From assembly GCA_016801885.1 (NCBI GenBank), contig CM028902.1, positions 372,001-436,000 of the forward strand: a stretch of DNA of 64,000 nt, given 5' to 3'. Origin of the DNA: Toxotes chatareus (taxonomy: Eukaryota > Chordata > Actinopteri > Toxotidae). Of the stretch, positions 56,875-64,000 are shown in pieces (the stretch's first letter is position 1; each line of letters starts with the position of its first letter). The notes beneath the pieces are model-generated. The model had not been told where the DNA came from. It was given only the letters and a program-made list of their open reading frames with translations, and made no database searches. A program made the translations under genes and the position numbers.

Positions 56875-56975
56875 ATGAATCAGGTCCCATTCAATGACTG
56901 GTTGCTGCTGGTTCGGAAACATAGACAGGAGAGACCAGCATCAACCAGTCAGTCATTTACTGGGACCTGATTCAT
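56875..56975. repeat. Long imperfect hairpin, pre-miRNA-like
   Basis: The 101-nt stretch folds on itself. ATGAATCAGGTCCCA pairs perfectly with its complement at the 3' end. After a small internal loop, ATGACTGGTTG pairs with CAACCAGTCA, then TGCTGGT with ACCAGCA, leaving a loop of about 20 nt. The size and shape fit a microRNA precursor or a very short foldback transposon. No known microRNA sequence was recognised. Confidence 0.6.
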
Positions 56976-57299
56976 CTGAGATGAGACTGTGTCATAAAGC
57001 AGAAACACAGACGGAGGAAAAACATGTCACTGTTTCATCACATCTTCATCACACCTGTCACGAAACCAGACACTGATCACAGTGTGTTAGTATGTGGATC
57101 TGTTAGGACTTCTCTGTCTGCACACGCACGCACACGCATGCACACTCTGATCTCGACACGTTGGCCTCAAAGGTCAGAGGTCAGTCAGTCTACAGTTTGT
57201 GTTGACTACTGTGACGTCTCTATGGTAACCAGGTCGCGGCAGGGTCAGAGGTCAGCTGCTGACGGCTGCTTCAGTCGTCTGTCTCCACCTGAGAGTCGT

Positions 57300-57816
57300 C
57301 TCCTCTCACTGCCGTCCCCCTAATGGCAAATCTATGTAAGTGCAGGTTTTTCTTCTTACTTCAGCGTCAGGTTCCTGTTCTCTGATTGGCCAGCCAACAG
57401 GGCACCTCTCCACACCTGGAAAATTAATGAACAACAGCATCAGTGAATTCTGAAGGTCTGAGAGCTCCTTTAAATTCATGACTGATACTAATCAACAGAA
57501 AATGAATTGCCACTTATTTTTATTATTGATTAATTGTTGTTGTGTAATGGTTTGATGTAATGGTCATAGCAATGGTATGAATGTAATAGCTAGAAATCTG
57601 TTATAAATGTAATGATAATAAAAATGCTGTAATTCATTGCCATCCGTAGTAGAAAATAGGTTAATTCATGGTTGTAACAAACTTACTTCATTTTAGTTTC
57701 CTGTTAAAATTTCATTAATTCATTGTTTTATTAAAAACAGGCTTGGAAAGAGATAAAAATATACTTTGATTTGCAGATCGGGATTATTGTAATACAATAT
57801 GTTCAATTGCTAAAGT
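57300..57816. other. Intergenic AT-rich sequence, no supported feature
   Basis: Rich in taat and gtaatg motifs, with no exon, RNA gene or clear element between the hairpin region and the transposon remnant. Confidence 0.5.
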
Positions 57817-59320
57817 CTCACTCGGCCAGTAGAGGGGGCACACAGCTCGCGCTCATTCATTACAACACGGAACTCTATTGAAGCTACATCGCTTCTGAAT
57901 TTTTTTGTACCACAACTGTTTTAGTGTTATTTAGGCTTAATAAATTAGGGCGTGGTTATGTTGAGTGACAGCCCCATAGACAGGCACAGGCAGTTAGCTC
58001 TTTGCTAAAGCATCGGCTGGGCTAGGCGGCTACATCCAGAGGCCTCCGGCTACCTCCAGCGGTTGACAGGGGCTGTAGTGTCCGTGTTTGTTTGCCAATG
58101 TTCGGATAGGTTTTTGTGACAATATGGCTTGTTGTAGTGTAGACTGTACTAACCGACCGTCTAAGGAGTCTGTTGCAGTTTTTTCGGTAAGTAAATTTCT
58201 CACTATTTTACCTGGATGTTTGCGCTAATTAGCATGTACCGCATATTTTGCCGTTGGCTTATGACTTAATTGCAGATTTATGGTCGCTGCTGATACAAAT
58301 AGAGGACCGGAGCGGATAATAATAGGATTAGGAATTGGAATTGCAATAGGAATTGCGGGAATACTAGGCTACAATTTTTTTTTGTCTCATTTTTCTGTTT
58401 AAAAAGTCCAACATGGCATGGACAGAGCAGCTCTGTCAGTAAGCGGTGGTGTGCTGCTGTAACTGTAAGTGGATAGTGGGTGGAGGCAGCGGTGAAAACC
58501 GGTAAATATTAAATATTAAACATTTTAATATATTATTATCATCATTAATTTTTATCGTTATCATTAATAATAATGTTTTTAACTTTTTAATATATTTTAT
58601 CAATATGAAATAATAATGATTGTTTCACAGTTAAATAACAAGCTAGAAATAAATTTCCCCCCACAACTCCACCAAACCCTGCAGCTCCATCTAAAACCTC
58701 TCTATCTGAAACAGTCATGTTTAAAACACAGCAGCAACATTATGATCTCTGTTGTTTGCTGTGTGTCGCGGTTACACGGGGTCGAGCTAGTCGGGTCGGA
58801 CTCGGGGACTCGTGTGGTGGATGTAGCTGCGTGTAGCTGCCGCTTAGCTTGTTAGCCTAGCTAATTAGCTTAGCCTTAGGCTAGCTCTGTTGCTCTGAGC
58901 TAAGTGGCCGGGTGACCCCGGCTGACCAGTAGAGTAACCGCCTCTTCGCCAAATACGGAAAGTACACTCCCACTAAAATCCAAGATGGCGCAGCTCAAAT
59001 GCCCATGGTTTGGTCACAAAACCGACTCCCCGAAACCAATGGGTGACGTCACGGGTGCTACGTCCAGGTCTCATACAGTCTATGAGTAGTAACATGATGT
59101 CCGCAATATATGTCGGTGTTTTTCTAATTCTGAATTTAAGAATGATTGTTAAAAGCCACAATATGGCGTTATTTTTCACACGTAAGCACGTTAAAAAGAT
59201 GTTTGTGGAAAATTCATTACAACATGGAACTCAATTGAAACTACGTCGCTTCTGTGTCGTTCCTATTATTCTCCCCTTTTACAGGGGCGCAACATTGACA
59301 CATCAGTTACATGTGTAGTA
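57817..59320. mobile_element. DNA-transposon-derived region with THAP-type exon
   Basis: The region carries a pair of ~45-bp direct repeats (cattcattacaacacggaac at 57860 and a close copy at 59211), a small THAP-like exon, a TAGC-rich stretch at 58840-58890, and a segment at 58975-59085. That segment contains ccaagatggcgcagctcaaa and ccaatgggtgacgtcac, motifs that recur widely in fish genomes. Its ends are not resolved and no terminal inverted repeats were found, so superfamily is open; THAP domains occur in P- and Kolobok-like elements. It may be several nested insertions. Confidence 0.5.
58124..58186 (+). pseudogene. THAP zinc-finger first exon remnant
   Basis: The open frame MACCSVDCTNRPSKESVAVFS begins at an ATG and ends at a strong donor (cg|gtaagt). 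C-x4-C followed by TNR and a hydrophobic VFS end is the pattern of the first exon of THAP domains, which bind DNA through a C2CH zinc site. The second half of the domain, with the CxxH pair, was not found downstream, so it is probably a broken copy from a transposon or a retained 5' piece. A functional host gene is possible but unsupported. Confidence 0.5.
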
Positions 59321-60060
59321 AATTCAATATTTTTTGGTTTTACACAGTTTGAAGACGTTTTAGTTTATTTACTGGTGTTTTTAAAAAATGCAGCACAGCA
59401 GCAGCACAATGTGTTTTTATTGATCAGGTGAGTTCAGATGCTGACAGTGCCCTCTGCTGGCCACACGCTGCACAGTTTGAATATTTCACCTGAATAAGTC
59501 CTTCTCAAATAGTGGGGGGCGCGTGTGACACCGGCATCACACTGCGCTGAGACGGAGATAATGAGACAAACGAAAGTCACCCGAAAGCTAAGACGATGAA
59601 ATATGACGAAGCGTATGTAGCGCTTGGCTTCACTGTGACTACGGTGAGAGACGAGCAAAGACCGGTGTGTTTATTATCTATTTATAGTCGCGGCGGCGGG
59701 GTTCACGAAATGCCTTCTTCTTCCTGGGGGCGTAACAGAAAATAATTGAGAAGCACTGACCTGAATGAAAGTTTGAATGTAAAATGAAAAGTGGCAGCTG
59801 ATGCTCACATGAAATAACTGAACAGTGTGATTTTAATGTTTATGACATTTGTTCATTTTAATAAACATCTGAAAACACAAAGGAAGTGTACTTGTAAACA
59901 TCATCTGTTTTTAATGTGGTGAAACATCATCTTTCTGCCTCCTGCTCAAACTGGACATCACATGAATCCACAGCTTCAACAGTCTGAGCAGGAAGAATCA
60001 GGAGGAAACTTTCTGAAGTTTTACATCGTTTTAGTATAATATCTTCTAATCTTTTCTCTT
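59321..60060. other. Downstream flank of gramd2a
   Basis: Intergenic sequence between the transposon-derived region and the gramd2a 3' end. Short frames are present but none is recognised. Confidence 0.5.
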
Positions 60061-60066
60061 TTTATT
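60061..60066 (-). terminator. gramd2a: Polyadenylation signal of gramd2a
   Basis: TTTATT on the plus strand reads AATAAA on the minus strand, 16 bases past the stop codon at 60083-60085. If used, the 3'UTR is very short. Confidence 0.6.
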
Positions 60067-60082
60067 ATGCTTTCACTGCAGG

Positions 60083-63000
60083 TCACTGTGTGTGTGTGTA
60101 CCTCTCTCTCAGTGTTGGCTGGCTGCTCAGGAAGCTGAGCTGCTGCTCCAGTCGACAGACTCTGAAAGCCAGATAGCAGGACGACAGGACCAGCAGGAAG
60201 ACGCTGAGACACACACACACACATACATCATTCAAACTGTCTCCAAAGACTCGTTTCACTGAACTGAAACAGTGAAACAGTGAACTGAACCCCCCCCCGT
60301 GTCTGAGGAAGATGTCCATGTGATGCCTGCGATACTGCTCTGTAATAACTGTATCTGTGTGAACAACTGCATACAGAACAGCAGCCAGCAGGGGGCAGCA
60401 CAGGCCAACAGCTAAAACCGATGCTCAGGACACCGCCCCTGTGCTCTGTGTGGACTCTGGTTTTTTTTTTTAAACATGTAATTGTTTGGTTTGGTTTAGT
60501 TTATTAACTTTGTGGGTGTGTTGTGTATTTTCTGGAGAATTCTGGGTGTTTTTGTGTTTTCTGAGTAACTCACAGCAGGATGAAGAGCTTCAGCAGCTGG
60601 TACTCCATGTGACCCAGTTCAGGTACTGGTTCTGTGAGCAGGATCTTCTCGGTCTCCAGACTGCTGTCTACACGGACAGGAAGATATAGTTTAGCGTCTC
60701 AGATATCTCTAACTCTGGGGTTTACTCGGGACTCTTGATTGACAGGTGGGCGGGCTTACCGGTGAGCGTGTGCGTGCTGAAGGGTGTGTCGGCGGCGAGA
60801 CTAGGGGCGGAGTTTCCCAGCAGGTCAGGGAGGGACGAGGAGACAGCGGGGAGCGACGGTTTCCTCCTCCACTTCAGCACCTCTGGATACTCGTCCTGAC
60901 AGAGCGACACAAACAGTTGGATTATAAAAGCAAAGGTTTTGTTCGGGGGCAGAAAGATAAACAGAACCTGTATCACCTGTAACACTGCTCAACGACGAGT
61001 AAAAGCATCTGAATGATTTAGTATTTTTAAACATTTATTGTTTTCATTTTGAACTCTGCCATTTCCTGTCATTGATATTGTGATCGTCTTTAGTTGATTA
61101 AATTTTATGTTATTATTATTATTATTATTATTATTATATTTTTATTGCTTTTTTTTTTTTTTTTTTTTACCCCTTTTCACAGTTTACATTTGTCTGTGGA
61201 ACACTAACCTGTATCAAACGTGCCGAACAAATAAAGTTTGATTGATTGATTGATGACTGATTGAAATTTCATTCATGCACACGTATGAACATCGCGTTAC
61301 CAAGGACAGAGAGCTGGGCTCCTCCAGGTACTGCTTCAGACTCAGACTCTTCCCGTTCACCTGCAGGGAAACAGACAGGAAGTCAGATCAGGATAAACTG
61401 GAATCATGGGAATATTACTGATGAATATTTTCTGTTTCCTATCAATGAGTCAGATGGGCTGAATGTCCTGATCCTGTCTTAAAGAGGACTCTGTTCGCCC
61501 GCAGGACTGGGTGAACCACAAACCTGCAGGTGAGTGCAGATCCTCCTGAGGACGTCGTAGACACTGTCTCTGGACAGCAGGGACACAAACACATACTATG
61601 GACAGATGGACAGACAAAAAGCAGGTCACGCTGTTGGATGGACTGAGATGTGATGATGGTTAGATCAGGATGAATTGCAAAAGCTCTGATGACCTTCTGA
61701 CTTTCAGATTTCCCACTTGTCCAACACTGAAATTCACAAAACCTCAAAAACAGTGAGTAAATACTATGGAATATTTCTGTCCACCTGAGAAATGTTCTCC
61801 AGAGGACAGCTGGAGCCTGTGAGCTGCTGTTTATTCTGGATTCATTAAATCAGTCAAAGAAAAGCAGGCGCTGCCTTCACTCAGTGTTTAATCAGTGTTC
61901 CCCCACAGAGAGCGCCCTCTGTGTGTGTGTCTGTTATCCTCTGGTGTGAGTCTGGTACCTTCTGTCCAGTGTCCATGGTGATGGCCAGACCGTTCGGCAC
62001 CAGACCAGCAGTCTTGTGCTTCTTCACCAGCCGAACTGACACCACGGGGATACAGACCTGCAGAGAAGGAGAAGAAGAATCAGGAAATGTCACGTTCTGT
62101 GCTGAGAGAACAGCCGCCTGACCTCTGACCTGGACCCTGGACAAACACATTTATGTCTATACCAAACACAAACACACACACAGCATGAATGTTCAGTGTG
62201 TGCTTGTCATTTAGCTTTTCTCTCTGGACTAACGATCTCACAGTGTTTACTGCGACTTCTAAAAATCAGCCAAAAGTCACACGAGAAGTAGAGACTGGGT
62301 CCTGTCCATTAGTCTGACGCGCTATGATCCAAACAGAGAAACACGACTCCGGGTTGATCTTGATGTTTCCTTTATATAAACAAACATATGGTACAGCAGC
62401 GGCTTTAGATGAAGTTAGATGGAGACGTGTACACAGTACTGAGCATGTGTAAACTGCATACGAGCCTGCCCGCGTGCTACTCAGCTCCCATCTCTCCTCC
62501 TACCTGAGCGCAGGTGAGTGAGGGACCCCTTTTGTGACCTCCGGCTGTCACTGACTATACCCACGTGACTCAAATCGATAGACAACCAACAATTCAATAT
62601 CAAAGAATAATATGGCTCCTACAGTGCTGATGACAATGATGATGATGATCACATGATGAAGCTCTAACATGAACACATGAATCTTTATGAAGCTGAAATC
62701 AATAATCGGCAGGCAAACAAACAAACAAACAAACTCATCTCATCTTCATCAGACAACTCAGAATCATTATTGCCCTTTTACTGACACAGAAAAACAAAAG
62801 AGAGGAAGGTTAGATGTATACGTTTTTACAAACTGACCTGAGTGACAGGCATTAAATCTGTGAAACCCACAAAGGGTCTGAAGAATCTGTTCTGGGTCTG
62901 AACTCAGAGTCAGATTTTCTTTAACACAACCAAAGATAAAACCAGTTCCTGGTTCATGTTTGTGTATAAAAACACTTTAGTTTTTTATAAAATAAAATCA

Positions 63001-63626
63001 GTTAACTGTGTGTTAAGTGACCTGCTGCAAGTTAAAAAAACCAAACTGTCACTGAACTAAAACACAACATAAGAACTACACCATAACTGAGACAAACACA
63101 CGAAGTTTCAGAGATTTCAACCAGCAAAACACAAACACTAAATATAAATTCAACTAAACTGAGATGCTAAAATAAAACTTGAAGTTTGGAAAGACATTTT
63201 TTAAAAGCTTCATATCTTCAGTGTGTAACTGTGGATTCACTGTGGATGGTTTTCAGATTCATCCACTTCACAGTGGACAGAGACTTCATGAGACAGGTGG
63301 TGGAGACTGAAAGCGTCTTCACTGACCTTGATGTCTTTACCAAACAGGTTTGCATAGAAACACAGCCAGTTTCTGGAGATGTAGAGTCGCCCCTGCAGCA
63401 GGATGTCTCTCAGCAACGCACAAGAATACACTGCAGAAGAAGAAGAAGAGGAGGAGGAGGAGGAGGAGAGCAGGGACACAGGTGGTTAAACACAGACTGA
63501 GTCAGGACAGGTGACGGACTCATCACAGGACAGCTCAGGTGAACCAGCCGTACCTTTCATCAGGATCTCCTCTTTGGGAACCGCCTGGAACAGTTTGTGG
63601 TACTGAGAGTTGTACTTGCTGACGGT
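60083..63626 (-). CDS. gramd2a: GRAM domain-containing protein 2A (5' part outside window)
   Basis: GRAMD2A is an ER-anchored protein that marks ER-plasma membrane contact sites and binds PI(4,5)P2. Minus-strand exons are 63554-63626, 63327-63430, 61959-62057, 61524-61595, 61301-61360, 60760-60895, 60574-60667 and 60083-60203; they join in frame for 252 residues. The first visible exon starts in phase 0 with TVSKYNSQYHKLFQAVPKEE, so the N-terminal ~70-80 residues lie beyond 63626 and probably outside the window. GRAM landmarks are LLQGRLYISRNWLCFYANLF, IPVVSVRLVKKHKTAGLVPN and YVFVSLLSRDSVYDVLRR. A C-terminal transmembrane helix (LLKLFILLLVFLLVLSSCYL) is followed by AFRVCRLEQQLSFL, as in GRAMD2A. 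The last codons (YTHTQ) come from a CA-rich run. Teleosts may keep two gramd2a copies; which one is not known. Confidence 0.92.
61106..61170. repeat. (ATT)n and poly-T tract
   Basis: Nine or so ATT triplets followed by a T homopolymer of about 20, in the gramd2a intron between the exons at 60760-60895 and 61301-61360. Confidence 0.85.
62058..63326. other. gramd2a intron
   Basis: About 1.3 kb between the GRAM-domain exons. It contains a (GAT)n run at about 62635-62650 and an (AAAC)n run near 62713-62732. No other feature seen. Confidence 0.6.
63436..63470. repeat. (GAA)n(GGA)n repeat serving as gramd2a polypyrimidine tract
   Basis: On the minus strand this reads CTC/CTT triplets ending in ctgcag at the acceptor of the exon 63327-63430. 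The whole polypyrimidine tract of this acceptor is therefore a microsatellite. Confidence 0.85.
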
Positions 63627-64000
63627 CTGTGGAGAGGAGGAGCCACACAGTCAATCACAGGGGATCACAGCTGTTTATGGAGACATGGCTGAAGTCACTG
63701 ACAGAGCCGAGTCCTCACTCAGCACAGAACCACTTTCTAAAGCTGGATCTGGAACGTACAACAGACCAACAGGGTCATGGAAGACCAACACATCACATGA
63801 GACCAGGAGAAAGCTCACAGGGCGTTTCAGTGGGTGGCAGCGACCAGGAACGTGGAACAGGATGGTAAAAAAAATGAAAATAAAGTCAGCAATCAGCAAA
63901 CAGCTCAGTCAGAGTAAGATAAGGATCTGAAGATTTCTTATTTCTTCCTCCACAGCAAACTAAGCCTCGACTCTCTGGGACGTTTAGCCTGAGTATTGTT

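Noticed and set aside
63675..63899. Minus-strand frame ending SVLSEDSALSVTSAMSP as a possible upstream gramd2a exon
   Set aside because: No convincing donor/acceptor pair in phase with the exon at 63554-63626 and no match to the known N-terminal region.

Overview
The window is nuclear DNA of a ray-finned (teleost) fish, probably a percomorph. It has GT-AG introns of vertebrate type, long CA/GT microsatellites, teleost-type DNA transposon, LINE and tRNA-like repeats, and six protein genes whose spliced exons match vertebrate families. All exon models were built by hand from reading frame and splice consensus. Each of the six joins in frame; five are complete and one runs off the right edge.

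Layout. 1-1.8 kb: upstream flank with a LINE-like 3' tail. 1.8-6.65 kb (+): rps17, with five coding exons. Introns 2, 3 and 4 each carry a copy of one box H/ACA snoRNA. 7.7-9.3 kb (-): cartpt, the CART neuropeptide precursor, with a perfect CRE palindrome in its upstream flank. 14.4-15.75 kb (-): a C15orf40/DUF167 protein with an optional mitochondrial-like leader. 16.66-25.54 kb (+): a 21-exon glutaminase-like gene whose active-site residues are all replaced. 27.1-45 kb (+): prr5l (Protor-2, an mTORC2 partner), with a likely CpG-rich non-coding first exon near 27.4 kb. 60.1-63.6 kb (-): the 3' part of gramd2a (GRAM domain, C-terminal membrane anchor); its 5' exons lie beyond the window.

Between prr5l and gramd2a lies a repeat-dense interval: a hAT-type MITE with 8-bp target duplications, a decayed LINE endonuclease, a 12-copy ~150-bp satellite with dimeric order, and about 5 kb of ~1.4-kb palindromic units. 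Each unit holds a Pol III-like A/B-box module, and the module orientation differs between units. After these come an AT microsatellite, a long hairpin and a transposon remnant with a THAP-type first exon.

RPS17, C15orf40 and GRAMD2A are all on human chromosome 15, whereas CARTPT and PRR5L are elsewhere, so the block mixes conserved and lineage-specific synteny. The genes do not form an operon-like unit. The most unusual items are the predicted glutaminase pseudoenzyme, the snoRNA triplication with pairing-preserving changes, and the palindromic array with flipped segments.
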